Shown piece by piece: positions 8,899 to 18,699 of a DNA stretch of 64,000 bases. Position 1 is the first letter of the stretch; each line of letters starts with the position of its first letter. The notes under the pieces were generated by a model. That model did no database searches and had not been told where the DNA came from. It saw nothing but the letters and a program-made list of their open reading frames with translations. Made by a program: the position numbers and the translations under genes. The DNA is from JANXDG01 sp964561135 (GTDB lineage Bacteria; Elusimicrobiota; Endomicrobiia; DTEH01), in contig CAZLOB010000022.1 in NCBI GenBank assembly GCA_964561135.1, forward strand, positions 8,708 through 72,707. The letters are read 5' to 3'.

Positions 8899-9213
8899 AT
8901 GAAAAAAGGTATTCATCCACAATATGTAGAATGTACGGTAACATGTGCCTGTGGATACACTTTCAAAACAAGGTCTACAAAACCTGAGATAAAACTTGAG
9001 ATATGTGGCAATTGTCATCCATATTTTACTGGGAAACAAAAATATGTTGACACTGCTGGTAGAATTGAGAAGTTTATGAAAAAATATGGTGAAAAATTTG
9101 ATATCACTCAAAGGAAAAAGAAAACAAAGAAAGAGAAAAAAATAGTTGAGAAAATAAAATCTACTACTGAAAAAATTTTAACAACAAAACCTACTAAGAA
9201 AAAGAAAAAATAA
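8899..9213 (+). CDS. rpmE: Ribosomal protein bL31 with long basic tail
   Basis: A zinc-type bL31: the N-terminus IHPQYVECTVTCACGYTF and the pair in EICGNCHPYFTGKQK give the cysteines of the zinc site. bL31 bridges the two ribosomal subunits. The family is normally about 70 residues; this protein has 104 because of a lysine-rich C-terminal tail (residues about 72-104). A strong SD (AGGAGGG, just before ATG 8899) suits a ribosomal protein. It leads the rpmE-prfA-prmC group, a common bacterial arrangement. Confidence 0.95.
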   Translation: MKKGIHPQYVECTVTCACGYTFKTRSTKPEIKLEICGNCHPYFTGKQKYVDTAGRIEKFMKKYGEKFDITQRKKKTKKEKKIVEKIKSTTEKILTTKPTKKKKK

Positions 9214-9216
9214 ACT

Positions 9217-10308
9217 ATGTTAGACAAAGAAATAATCAAAAATTGTGAACACTTAATTATAGAAAAAAAAGAGTTAGAACAAAAACTTGCTGATCCTAAT
9301 ATTATTAACAACCAACAAGAATATCAAAATATTGTTGCTGAATACAACCGTGTCAACGAAATTGTTTCTGTATACTTACAAATTAAAGATTTGGAAAACA
9401 AAGTTGACGAACTTAAAAAAGAATTAAAAAGTTCTACTGATACAGAATATAGTATGTTAGTAGAAGAAGAGATTGAAAAGTTGAGTAAAGAAACTGCTGA
9501 GTTAGAACAAAAATTGCTAGACCTTTTTCTACCCGAAGATCCTAACGAGAAAAAGAATGTGATACTTGAGATACGTGCAGGTACAGGCGGTGAAGAAGCA
9601 GCGTTGTTTGCATACGATTTGTTTAGGATGTACAGCAAATATTGTGCTAAAAAAGGCTGGAAAATAGAAGTTTTAGATATCAACCAGACGGAACTTAAAG
9701 GAATAAAGGAAGTTATATGTTATATTTCTGGTAAAGATGTATACAAATATTTACAGTTTGAAAGTGGAGTACATAGGGTTCAACGTGTACCTATAACAGA
9801 ATCTTCCGGTAGAATCCACACTTCAGCTGCAACTGTTGCTGTTTTACCAGAAGCAGAAGATGTTGAGATAGAAATAAAACCTGACGATATTGAGATAGAA
9901 ACATTTCGTGCTTCAGGTCATGGAGGACAACACTTACAAAAAACTGAATCTGCAGTAAGGATACGGCATAAACCAACAGGTATTGTTGTTCAATGTCAAG
10001 ACGAACGTTCACAATTAAAGAACCGTGAACGCGCATTAAAAATTTTAAAAGCAAGATTGTACGACTTAAAACTACAACAGCAACAACAAGAAATTGCTAA
10101 GTTAAGAAAATCACAGGTAAAATCTGGAGACAGGTCTGAAAAAATACGGACATACAATTTTCCACAAAACCGTGTAACTGATCATAGAATAAATTTAACT
10201 TTATATAATTTACAAGAAGTTCTAGATGGTGAGTTAGACGAGATTATTGACAATTTAATCAAAGTTAGGCTGAAAGAAAAAATTGCTGAGTTTCTTTATA
10301 ACAAATGA
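9217..10308 (+). CDS. prfA: Peptide chain release factor 1 (RF1)
   Basis: RF1 reads UAA and UAG. The 363-residue protein has the RF1-type decoding loop PITESSGRIHTSAA (P-x-T) and the catalytic GGQ in SGHGGQHLQKTESAVR. That loop and its flanks are almost the same as in this genome's RF2 (prfB), both departing from the common GGQHVN form. The gene starts three bases after rpmE and overlaps prmC, whose product methylates the GGQ glutamine. Confidence 0.95.
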   Translation: MLDKEIIKNCEHLIIEKKELEQKLADPNIINNQQEYQNIVAEYNRVNEIVSVYLQIKDLENKVDELKKELKSSTDTEYSMLVEEEIEKLSKETAELEQKLLDLFLPEDPNEKKNVILEIRAGTGGEEAALFAYDLFRMYSKYCAKKGWKIEVLDINQTELKGIKEVICYISGKDVYKYLQFESGVHRVQRVPITESSGRIHTSAATVAVLPEAEDVEIEIKPDDIEIETFRASGHGGQHLQKTESAVRIRHKPTGIVVQCQDERSQLKNRERALKILKARLYDLKLQQQQQEIAKLRKSQVKSGDRSEKIRTYNFPQNRVTDHRINLTLYNLQEVLDGELDEIIDNLIKVRLKEKIAEFLYNK

Positions 10309-11150
10309 ACACGATAAACGAAATTTATATTGATATATACAACAAACTGAAAAACTTTACTTCAGCACGTATTGAAACAGAACTGATTATATCAAAAACT
10401 TTAAATTTAGATAAAATAAAAATTTATGTTTATCCTGAAAAAAAACTTAACGAAAAAGAACTTAAGTTGATTTATAAAAATCTTAACTTGAGGCTAAATC
10501 GTATACCACTTGAATATATATTTTGTGAAAAAGAATTTTTTGGTTTTAATTTTTATGTTGACAAAAACGTTTTGATACCACGGCAAGAAACAGAGTTTTT
10601 AGTAGAGGAAGCAATTAAGTTAATATCTTGTTACAAACTTAAAAAAATAGCTGACATTGGTACTGGTTGTGGTAATATCGCGATAAGTATCATTAAAAAC
10701 ATACAAACAAAAATCAAAATATATGCTACAGATATTTCAAAAGAAGCGATAAATGTCGCAAAAAAGAATGCAACGATGCATAATGTTTTAAACAAAATAG
10801 AGTTTGTTTTAACTGATAAACTAAAATATTTTTTAGATAATTCTATTATATTAGACATGATTGTTTCAAACCCGCCATATGTTACTGAAGAAGAGTATAA
10901 AAATCTTCAGCCAGAGATATATTATGAACCAAAAATTGCGTTAGTTTCGCCGACAGGGTTAGAATTTTATTCATATTTTGCCAAACATAGTAAAAAAGTT
11001 TTAAAAGAAAATGGATTTTTAGTACTTGAATTGAACCCGAATTTATACAAAGAAATTTGCAACATATTTAAAGAAAATAAATTTTGTATTTATAAAACTA
11101 TTTATGATTACCAAAATCTACCACGTGTTATTGTAGTAAAAAACAATTAG
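10305..11150 (+). CDS. prmC: Release factor glutamine N5-methyltransferase
   Basis: A SAM-dependent methyltransferase of 281 residues. An N-terminal helical domain is followed by VLIPRQETEFLVEEA, the SAM loop IADIGTGCGNIAISI and the catalytic SNPPYVTEEEY (NPPY), which holds the substrate glutamine. It modifies the GGQ glutamine of RF1 and RF2. Its ATGA overlap with prfA, a common arrangement, supports the assignment. Confidence 0.93.
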   Translation: MNTINEIYIDIYNKLKNFTSARIETELIISKTLNLDKIKIYVYPEKKLNEKELKLIYKNLNLRLNRIPLEYIFCEKEFFGFNFYVDKNVLIPRQETEFLVEEAIKLISCYKLKKIADIGTGCGNIAISIIKNIQTKIKIYATDISKEAINVAKKNATMHNVLNKIEFVLTDKLKYFLDNSIILDMIVSNPPYVTEEEYKNLQPEIYYEPKIALVSPTGLEFYSYFAKHSKKVLKENGFLVLELNPNLYKEICNIFKENKFCIYKTIYDYQNLPRVIVVKNN

Positions 11151-11154
11151 TTTT

Positions 11155-12438
11155 ATGGAAAAATATATAATTGAAGGTGGATACAGGTTACAAGGAAAAA
11201 TAACTATCTCTGGTTCAAAAAATGCTTCATTACCTATCCTTATTGCTACATTATTAACAGATAACAAAGTTGTCCTTCATAATATACCAAAGTTGAAGGA
11301 TGTTGAGACAACAATTTCAATAATAGAATTTTTAGGGAAAAAAGTTATTTGGCAAAACAATTCCACATTAGTTGTTACACAAAACAAATCGCCAATAAAA
11401 GAAAAAGATTTTGTTGTAGCACCATATGAACTAATAAAAAAAATGAGGGCAAGTTTTCTTGTCTCAGGTGCGTTATTAGCAAATTATGAGAAAGTTAAGA
11501 CAGCTTTACCAGGCGGATGTGCAATAGGTGTCCGCCCTGTTGATATTCATATTAAAGCTTTTGAAGATTTAGGTATTGAACATTATATAGATTCTGGATA
11601 TGAAGTTTTTATAAAGAAAAAAAACATACCTAAAAAAAGAGTGATAAAATTTCGTTATCCATCAGTTGGTGCTACAGAAAATGTTTTAATGTTTTTATCA
11701 AAAGTACCAAAACAAGTTACAATAGTAAACGCTGCGTGCGAACCTGAAATTGTAGACTTAGCAAACTTTTTAAAAAAATTAGGTGTAGAAATTGAAGGTG
11801 CAGGAACACATGTTATAAAAGTTGTTGGTTGTAAAAAATTCATCTCAGGTGATATTGAACATACTGTAATACCTGACAGGATTGAAGCAGGAACATTTAT
11901 TATAGCAGCAGCAATAACAAAAGGTGAAATAGAACTTTATAACATTCAACCTCAACATCTTACTTTTGTAATAAATAAATTGCGCAAGTGCGGATTAACA
12001 ATTGAATTAGAAGATAACAAAATATATGTAGTATGGAAAAAAAACTTAAAGCCACAAAATATCATAACACGCCCTTACCCATATTTTCCAACAGACCTAC
12101 AAGCACAATATATGGCACTTATGTGTACATTAAAAGGAAGTTGTATAATAAAAGAAACTATTTTTGAGAATAGGTTTCTGCATGTTGGTGAACTTCTTCG
12201 TATGGGTGCAAACATCGTTGTTGAAGACCGAAAAGCAATAATTTATGGTGTTGAAAAACTTAAAGGTGCGGAGGTAATGGTTTCTGATTTAAGGGCAGGT
12301 GCTGGATTGGTATTAGCAGCGCTTGCAGCCGAAGGTATCTCAAAAATATCTCATATTTACCACCTTGATCGCGGATATGAAAAATTAGAAGAAAAAATTT
12401 CATCTTTAGGAGGAAAAATAAAACGTATTGATGAATAA
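11155..12438 (+). CDS. murA: UDP-N-acetylglucosamine 1-carboxyvinyltransferase
   Basis: First committed step of peptidoglycan synthesis, adding enolpyruvate to UDP-GlcNAc. The 427 residues contain SGSKNASLPILIATLL, the active-site cysteine loop ALPGGCAIGVRPVDIH (the cysteine that fosfomycin alkylates in other MurA enzymes), TVIPDRIEAGTFI and the C-terminal DLRAGAGLVLAALAAEG. It starts four bases after prmC and overlaps hisD slightly. Other wall genes of the window are at 52-62 kb on the opposite strand. Confidence 0.95.
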   Translation: MEKYIIEGGYRLQGKITISGSKNASLPILIATLLTDNKVVLHNIPKLKDVETTISIIEFLGKKVIWQNNSTLVVTQNKSPIKEKDFVVAPYELIKKMRASFLVSGALLANYEKVKTALPGGCAIGVRPVDIHIKAFEDLGIEHYIDSGYEVFIKKKNIPKKRVIKFRYPSVGATENVLMFLSKVPKQVTIVNAACEPEIVDLANFLKKLGVEIEGAGTHVIKVVGCKKFISGDIEHTVIPDRIEAGTFIIAAAITKGEIELYNIQPQHLTFVINKLRKCGLTIELEDNKIYVVWKKNLKPQNIITRPYPYFPTDLQAQYMALMCTLKGSCIIKETIFENRFLHVGELLRMGANIVVEDRKAIIYGVEKLKGAEVMVSDLRAGAGLVLAALAAEGISKISHIYHLDRGYEKLEEKISSLGGKIKRIDE

Positions 12439-13621
12439 CCAAGATATATCTTTAAAAGTAAAAAAAATAATAGAAGATGTTAAAAAATATGGTGACACTG
12501 CAATTTTAAAATACACACGATTGTTTGATGGTATCAAAAATTTTTCATTAAAAGATATAAAAGTAGAAATCAAAAATTTGCCAAAAATAGACGATGTATT
12601 GTTTAAACGTTCAATAACTTTTGCAATCAATAATGTTAAAAAGTTTCATCAAGCTGAATTAAGAAATATAAAAAAGTTTTGGTTAACAAAATATAACAAC
12701 ATTGTTGCTGGCCAAAAATTGTTGCCAGTGGAATCTGTTGGTATTTATATACCTGGTGGAAGATATGGGTATAATTATGTTTCAACATTAATTATGACAG
12801 TGATACCGGCACAAGTTGCAAATGTTAAAAAAATTGTTGTTGTAACACCACCTAAAAATGTCACAAATTATTTTTTATACACTGCTTATTTGTTAAAAAT
12901 AAAAGAAATTTACAAAATTGGTGGAGCACAAGCTATCGCTGCGTTAGCGTTCGGTACAGAAACTATACCAAAAGTTGATTTAATAATAGGTCCTGGTAAT
13001 ATTTGGGTAAGCGAAGCAAAAAGACAACTTGTAGGTTTTGTTGGTATAGATCTTATTGCTGGACCTTCAGAAGTTGTTGTTGTAGCAGATAATTCTTATC
13101 CTGTAGAACCAATTGCTTATGAATTACTTGCTCAAGCTGAACATGACAAAAATGCAAAAAGTTATTTATTAGCATTTGACCAATCTATAATTGAGAAAGT
13201 TAAAAATTATGTTTTATCAAATGCGAAAGAATTAATTTCACAAATACAATTTAAATATGTTAAAGATATCAACTCTGTAGTAAGTATAATCAATCAAATT
13301 GCGCCTGAACATTTGACTTTGTTCACAAAAAAACAAAATTTTATTTTACCAAAGATAAAAAATGTTGGGGCAATATTTTTTGGCAATAATCCTTCAGCAG
13401 TTTTCGGCGATTATATTGCAGGACCTTCACATGTCCTACCAACAGATACTACAGCAAGATTTTCTTCTGGTTTGTCAGTATTGACTTTTTTAAAAAAAAT
13501 TAGTTTAATTAATTTTTCTGTTAACACAACAAAAATGTTGTCAAAATATACTTCTAAACTTGCAGAAATTGAGGGGATGTATTGGCATAAAAAAAGAGTA
13601 GATTATGGCAAGGAAAGTTAA
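12431..13621 (+). CDS. hisD: Histidinol dehydrogenase
   Basis: It oxidises histidinol twice to histidine with NAD and zinc. In 396 residues the family motifs are intact: GIYIPGGRYGY, VTPPKNVTNYF, IGGAQAIAALAFGTETIPK, DLIAGPSEVVVVAD, AQAEHDKNAKSYLL, the catalytic APEHLTLF and AGPSHVLPTDTTARF. ATG 12431 is preferred to TTG three bases earlier. It overlaps murA by 8 bases. The protein is about 30 residues shorter at the N-terminus than many HisD, but no core motif is lost. Confidence 0.94.
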   Translation: MNNQDISLKVKKIIEDVKKYGDTAILKYTRLFDGIKNFSLKDIKVEIKNLPKIDDVLFKRSITFAINNVKKFHQAELRNIKKFWLTKYNNIVAGQKLLPVESVGIYIPGGRYGYNYVSTLIMTVIPAQVANVKKIVVVTPPKNVTNYFLYTAYLLKIKEIYKIGGAQAIAALAFGTETIPKVDLIIGPGNIWVSEAKRQLVGFVGIDLIAGPSEVVVVADNSYPVEPIAYELLAQAEHDKNAKSYLLAFDQSIIEKVKNYVLSNAKELISQIQFKYVKDINSVVSIINQIAPEHLTLFTKKQNFILPKIKNVGAIFFGNNPSAVFGDYIAGPSHVLPTDTTARFSSGLSVLTFLKKISLINFSVNTTKMLSKYTSKLAEIEGMYWHKKRVDYGKES

Positions 13622-14192
13622 ATTACAAAGAGTAACAAAAGAAACAAAAGTTAAATTAGAACTTAATTTAGATGGTAAAGGAAAATATAAAATTTATACT
13701 TCCATACCTTTTTTAGACCATATGTTGGAACAATTTAGTTTACACAGCGGGTTTGACCTATATCTTGTAGCATCTGGCGATATTTATATTGATGACCATC
13801 ATCTTGTTGAGGATATAGGTATTGTATTAGGTCAGGCTTTTTTAAAAGCATTAAAAGATAAAAAAGGTATTCTACGATATGGACAAATTTTATCTCCGAT
13901 GGACGAATCTTTATCTTACATTGTTGTTGACATTTCAGGCAGACCATATCTAGATTATAAAGTAAAGTTTTTACCTGAATATAAAAAATCGTCTTTTGAT
14001 TACAGGTTAATAAAAGAGTTTTTTAAATCTTTTGTTAACGAAGCAAAGATTACATTACATATAAAACTTCTTCAAGGAAAAGATAATCACCATATATGTG
14101 AATCAATTTTCAAAGGTGTAGCACGTGTATTGAAAAATGCTGTACAATTAAGTAAAAATAAAAATTTGTTATCTACAAAAGGAATTATATAA
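13605..14192 (+). CDS. hisB: Imidazoleglycerol-phosphate dehydratase
   Basis: A monofunctional HisB dehydratase of 195 residues. The metal-binding histidine motifs are clear: PFLDHMLEQFSLHSGFDL, the run DDHHLVEDIGIVLGQA, and the C-terminal DNHHICESIFKGVARVLK. It removes water from imidazoleglycerol phosphate just before the HisC step. The start overlaps hisD by 17 bases, so the two are translationally coupled. No phosphatase domain is fused. Confidence 0.95.
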   Translation: MARKVKLQRVTKETKVKLELNLDGKGKYKIYTSIPFLDHMLEQFSLHSGFDLYLVASGDIYIDDHHLVEDIGIVLGQAFLKALKDKKGILRYGQILSPMDESLSYIVVDISGRPYLDYKVKFLPEYKKSSFDYRLIKEFFKSFVNEAKITLHIKLLQGKDNHHICESIFKGVARVLKNAVQLSKNKNLLSTKGII

Positions 14193-14195
14193 TTA

Positions 14196-15779
14196 ATGAA
14201 GAAAAAAATAGAAATTTTTGATACAACATTACGCGATGGTGCACAAACACCGTCAGTAAGTTTTTCTGTCTCAGACAAAATTAAAATAGCAAAACTTTTA
14301 GATGAACTCGGTGTTGACTATATAGAAGGGGGTTGGCCTGGAAGTAACCCTAAAGATATAGAATTTTTTAAACAAGCAAAAAATTTAAAACTTAAAACTG
14401 CAAAAATTGTTGCTTTTGGTTCTACAAGAAGAAAAAATATAAAACCATATGAAGATCAAAACCTTGCTGCAATAATTTCTTCAGGTGTATCCATTGCATG
14501 TATTTTTGGTAAAACATGGCGATTACATGTAGAAAAAGCTTTAGAAACAACATTGCAAGAAAATCTTAAAATGATTTATGATTCTATAAAATTTCTAAAA
14601 GAACACAAACTTAAAGTAATATATGACGCAGAACATTTTTTTGACGGTTATAAATCAGACAGAAATTATGCGTTAAAATGTTTGTTGACAGCATATCAAG
14701 CAGGGGCTGATTGTCTTGTGTTAGCAGACACAAACGGTGGTTCTCTTCCAACAGAAGTGAAACAAATTGTATCTGAGGTTATAAATTTTTTGAAAACTAA
14801 AAATATAAAAGTAAAACTTGGAATACATGCACATAACGATTCTGACTGTGCTGTAGCGAATACTATTGTAGCTGTTGAAAGTGGTTGTGAACATGTTCAA
14901 GGGACAATAAATGGTTTAGGTGAACGTTGTGGTAATGCAAACCTTTGTTCAGTGATTCCTGCGTTAATGCTTAAACTTAACTACGATGTTATACCTAAAG
15001 AAAATCTTAAAAAACTTACTGAAATATCGTTAGAAATTTACGAAATTGCTAATCTTATACCTAATGATAGACAACCATATGTTGGTAGGTCAGCTTTTGC
15101 TCATAAAGGAGGTGTTCATGCGTCAGCTGTTGCAAAAGATGTTCGTTCGTATGAACATATAAATCCTGAACTTGTAGGTAATAAACGAAAAATTTTAATC
15201 TCAGAACTTGCTGGTAAGTCAAGTTTGTTATTCTACAAAAAATTTTTAGATTTAGAGATAACCGAAGAAGAAATTGCTAAGATTATAAAAGTTGTTAAAC
15301 AAAAAGAGTATGATGGATATTCATATGAAAATGCTGAAGGATCATTTTTAATTTTAACTGCGAAAGTTCTTAACAGATACAAAGATTTCTTTAAAGTAAA
15401 AGGATTTAGAGTTATCATAGAATACAAAGAAGAAAAAAATGAAATTGTAACAGAAGCAACATTAAAACTTGAAATTGATGGTAACCAAGAACATGTTGTA
15501 GCTGAAGGTGATGGTCCAGTAAACGCGTTGGATAACGCTTTAAGAAAAGCGTTAATAAAATATTATCCATCATTAAAAGAAGTAAAACTTACTGATTTTA
15601 AAGTACGTGTGGTAAATCCTCAAGCAGGTACTGCTGCAAAAGTACGTGTTAGTATTGAATCAATGGCAAAAAATGAATTGTGGTCAACAGTTGGTGTTTC
15701 AGAAAATATTATAGAAGCTTCATGGGAAGCGTTGCGTGATGCTGTAGAATATTATCTGTTTAAAAAATCTAAACAATGA
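14196..15779 (+). CDS. cimA: (R)-citramalate synthase
   Basis: A 527-residue member of the isopropylmalate/citramalate synthase family. It opens with FDTTLRDGAQTPSVSFS and has YIEGGWPGSNPKD, a form typical of the citramalate branch. HAHNDSDCAVANT supplies the metal histidines, and GLGERCGNANL and FAHKGGVHASAV follow. A C-terminal LeuA-type allosteric domain (about 375-520) is present. Citramalate synthase condenses pyruvate and acetyl-CoA, giving a threonine-independent route to isoleucine, which fits the downstream ilvD and ilvB. True LeuA activity cannot be excluded by sequence alone. Confidence 0.88.
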   Translation: MKKKIEIFDTTLRDGAQTPSVSFSVSDKIKIAKLLDELGVDYIEGGWPGSNPKDIEFFKQAKNLKLKTAKIVAFGSTRRKNIKPYEDQNLAAIISSGVSIACIFGKTWRLHVEKALETTLQENLKMIYDSIKFLKEHKLKVIYDAEHFFDGYKSDRNYALKCLLTAYQAGADCLVLADTNGGSLPTEVKQIVSEVINFLKTKNIKVKLGIHAHNDSDCAVANTIVAVESGCEHVQGTINGLGERCGNANLCSVIPALMLKLNYDVIPKENLKKLTEISLEIYEIANLIPNDRQPYVGRSAFAHKGGVHASAVAKDVRSYEHINPELVGNKRKILISELAGKSSLLFYKKFLDLEITEEEIAKIIKVVKQKEYDGYSYENAEGSFLILTAKVLNRYKDFFKVKGFRVIIEYKEEKNEIVTEATLKLEIDGNQEHVVAEGDGPVNALDNALRKALIKYYPSLKEVKLTDFKVRVVNPQAGTAAKVRVSIESMAKNELWSTVGVSENIIEASWEALRDAVEYYLFKKSKQ

Positions 15780-15880
15780 AATTTCATTTTCAACTTTAAC
15801 TTATAAATTTTTGCGTGTTAATTCTAAGAGCGATTTTTATATTATTTTCATTAAAATTTTCATAAAGAGGGGAACTAAAT

Positions 15881-17605
15881 ATGAAAAGGGGGAGAAAAAA
15901 GAAAGTTTTACCACTAAAACCTATTGAGTTAATAAGTAACCAAATAAAAAAATCTCCAACCAGAGCGCCACACAGGGCACTTTTATATGCCACAGGTATT
16001 TCTTCATCAGATTTATCCAAACCTTTTATTGGCATAGCGTCAGCATATAGCGATATTGTACCAGGTCATATACACCTTCGTGAGCTTGAACGATGGATTG
16101 AACGAGGTGTTGCAGAAGCAGGTGGTGTACCATTTGTCTTCGGTATACCAGGCATATGTGATGGTATTGCGATGGGTCATAGTGGTATGCATTATTCATT
16201 ACCTTCAAGAGAACTTATTGCTGATTCTATTGAATCTATGGTAAAAGCACATTGCTTTGATGGTATTGTGTTGTTAACCAACTGTGACAAAATTACGCCT
16301 GGGATGATTATGGGTGCAGTAAGAGTAAACGTTAACATACCAATGATAGTTGTGACAGGCGGTCCGATGCTTGCTGGATATTATAAAGGTAAAAGAAGAT
16401 CGTTAGTAAGAGACACTTTTGAAGCTGTAGGCCTTTATGAAGCAGGCAAAATTTCGTTAGAAGAACTATACCAGCTTGAATGTGCAGCATGTCCAACAGC
16501 AGGTTCCTGCCAAGGACTTTATACTGCGAACACAATGGCATGTTTGTCTGAAGCAATGGGTTTATCATTACCATATTGTGCGACAACACCAGCTGTCTCT
16601 GCAGAGAAAAAACGTATTGCTTATGAATCAGGTAAACGTATTGTACAAATGGTTTATGAAAACTTAACTCCGTTAAAAATTTTGTCTTATAACTCAATTT
16701 ATAACGCAATTGTAGTTGATGCTGCACTCGGTGGTTCAACAAATACTATATTACATCTAAAAGCTATCGCATATGAAGCAGGGATTAGATTTGATTTAAA
16801 ACTTTTTGACGATGTTTCAAAAATTGTACCAAATATAGTAAGATTAGAACCCGCTGGTGATTATTATATGGAAGATCTACATAAAGCTGGCGGAATACCA
16901 GCGGTACTAAACGTTTTACAAAAGTATCTCAAAAGTGCACTCACTGTTACAGGAAAAAATATTCTTGAGATTGCAAGTTTAGGAAAAGTTGAAGATGAAG
17001 AAATTATACGGTATAAAAACCCTTATTCTACTGAAGGTGGTTTAGCTATATTGTATGGCAACCTTGCACCAGAAGGTGCTGTAGTTAAACAATCAGCTGT
17101 TTTACCAAATATGAGGAAATTTGTTGGTCCTGCAGTAGTGTTTGATTCTGAACAATCTGCTATGAACGCTATTTTGAACAAAAAAATTAAAAAAGGTGAT
17201 GTTATAGTGATACGTTATGAAGGTCCTAAAGGTGGGCCAGGAATGAGGGAGATGTTAGGTCCTACAAGTGTTATTCAAGGAATGGGATTAGCTGATAAAG
17301 TAGCTTTAATCACTGATGGTAGGTTCTCAGGTGGCACTCGGGGGCCGTGTATCGGCCATGTTTCACCTGAAGCTGCTGCTGGTGGACCTATTGGTGTGAT
17401 CCAAAATGGTGATATAATCGAAATTGATATTCCAAACAGAAAACTTAATGTTCGTCTTACTGATACAGAACTTAACTCAAGGTTAGCAAAGTTTCAAGGT
17501 GAGCTTGAAACAAGAGAAAAAAAGTTTAAAACAGGTTGGCTTGCAAGATATGTTGAATTTGTTACTTCTGCATCTGAAGGTGCTGTGTTAAAACCTAGAA
17601 AATGA
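15881..17605 (+). CDS. ilvD: Dihydroxy-acid dehydratase
   Basis: An iron-sulfur dehydratase in isoleucine and valine synthesis. The 574 residues carry the three cluster cysteines in GIPGICDGIAMGHSGM, LLTNCDKITPGM and AACPTAGSCQGLYTANTM, with GPKGGPGMREML and ALITDGRFSGGTRG in the C-terminal half. A moderate SD (AAGAGGGG) precedes the ATG. A 101-base gap separates it from cimA, so a promoter of its own is possible, but none can be called with confidence. It overlaps the next gene by four bases. Confidence 0.95.
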   Translation: MKRGRKKKVLPLKPIELISNQIKKSPTRAPHRALLYATGISSSDLSKPFIGIASAYSDIVPGHIHLRELERWIERGVAEAGGVPFVFGIPGICDGIAMGHSGMHYSLPSRELIADSIESMVKAHCFDGIVLLTNCDKITPGMIMGAVRVNVNIPMIVVTGGPMLAGYYKGKRRSLVRDTFEAVGLYEAGKISLEELYQLECAACPTAGSCQGLYTANTMACLSEAMGLSLPYCATTPAVSAEKKRIAYESGKRIVQMVYENLTPLKILSYNSIYNAIVVDAALGGSTNTILHLKAIAYEAGIRFDLKLFDDVSKIVPNIVRLEPAGDYYMEDLHKAGGIPAVLNVLQKYLKSALTVTGKNILEIASLGKVEDEEIIRYKNPYSTEGGLAILYGNLAPEGAVVKQSAVLPNMRKFVGPAVVFDSEQSAMNAILNKKIKKGDVIVIRYEGPKGGPGMREMLGPTSVIQGMGLADKVALITDGRFSGGTRGPCIGHVSPEAAAGGPIGVIQNGDIIEIDIPNRKLNVRLTDTELNSRLAKFQGELETREKKFKTGWLARYVEFVTSASEGAVLKPRK

Positions 17606-18690
17606 AAGTTGTGCAATGGAATACAGCAAAAGTGTTAGGCGGCGCTGAATTAAGAACATTAGAACTTACAAAAGCTTTAATAAAAAAAGGTCATCAGGTA
17701 TATATAATCTGTAGAAAGAATTCGTTCTTTGAAAATAAATTAAAACAAGAGCATATGAATATTATAGCTTACAAAAATCCATTTGTGGGATTCATTAAAA
17801 TCTTAGTCTTTCTAAAAAATTGGAAACCAGATATTATTCATGTGCACTCAGGGAAAGATTATGCCATATCTATAATTCTAGGTATGTTAAACTCAATACC
17901 TGTTGTGATACACAGGCGTCTTATGTCAAAAGTAAACCCAATAACTAAGTTTTTAATAAATAATTGGAAGACAAAAATTATCGCTATTTCAAAGGCTACA
18001 AAAGAAATTTTAATAAAAGAAAATAAATTTGAGGAAGAAAAAATAGAACTCGTATATAACGCAATACCACAAGAAAGATTAAAGTTTGACTCAGATAAAA
18101 TAATCCAACTTCAACATCATTTTGATAAAAAAAATAAAAAAATTGATTTAAGTGTAGGTAATCTTTATCCTACAAAAGGATTTGAAGAATTAATAAAAGT
18201 TGCAAAAATCTTAAAAGAAAAAATAAAAAACTTGCTTGTTTTAATTGCTGGGGAGGGTGAAGAAAGAAAAAAATTGGAAAAATTAATAATCCAATACAAT
18301 TTGTCTGACACAGTTAAACTTTTAGGATTTAGGAATGATGTTATAGAATTGTTAAAAATTTGTGATTGTTTTGTATTGTTATCATATGAGGAACCTTTTG
18401 GAGTAGCATTTATTGAAGCGCTAGGGTGTGGGAAACCAGTGGTAGGGTATCGATGTGGTGGTCTCCCTGAGATAATTGCTGATAACGAAGTCGGGTATTT
18501 GGTTGAACCACACGATATTAATGCTGTATGTGAAAAGTTAGAAAAAATTTTGCTTGATGAAGAACTTGCTAAAAAATTGGGCACAAACGCGAAAAGATAT
18601 TTTGATTGTAAATTTAGTTTTAATAATATGATTGAAAAAATTGAAAATATATTCTACGAATTAAAAAATTTGACTAACAATAAGGAGTAA
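17602..18690 (+). CDS. Family 4 (GT-B) glycosyltransferase
   Basis: A 362-residue retaining glycosyltransferase of the GT4 type. The N-terminal half has the acceptor-side loop VLGGAELRTLELTKAL. The C-terminal half has VGNLYPTKGFEELI, AGEGEERKKLEKLI, and the E-x7-E sugar-nucleotide motif EPFGVAFIEALGCGKPVVG, followed by GGLPEII. Such enzymes build lipopolysaccharide, capsule or glycolipid. Acceptor and donor cannot be read from the sequence. It sits between ilvD and ilvB with overlap on the ilvD side, an unusual place for a sugar transferase. Confidence 0.88.
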   Translation: MKVVQWNTAKVLGGAELRTLELTKALIKKGHQVYIICRKNSFFENKLKQEHMNIIAYKNPFVGFIKILVFLKNWKPDIIHVHSGKDYAISIILGMLNSIPVVIHRRLMSKVNPITKFLINNWKTKIIAISKATKEILIKENKFEEEKIELVYNAIPQERLKFDSDKIIQLQHHFDKKNKKIDLSVGNLYPTKGFEELIKVAKILKEKIKNLLVLIAGEGEERKKLEKLIIQYNLSDTVKLLGFRNDVIELLKICDCFVLLSYEEPFGVAFIEALGCGKPVVGYRCGGLPEIIADNEVGYLVEPHDINAVCEKLEKILLDEELAKKLGTNAKRYFDCKFSFNNMIEKIENIFYELKNLTNNKE

Positions 18691-18699
18691 GAATTAGCA

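Noticed and set aside
15775..15788. 14-bp palindrome AATGAAATTTCATT over the cimA stop
   Set aside because: No loop, no U tract and AT-only composition; not a terminator and no second copy was seen.
15780..15880. Leader or riboswitch upstream of ilvD
   Set aside because: No leader peptide rich in Ile/Val/Leu codons, no T-box stem or terminator hairpin could be recognised.
16332..16742. Minus-strand ORF opposite ilvD
   Set aside because: A shadow of a strongly conserved gene, with a composition unlike real proteins of this genome.
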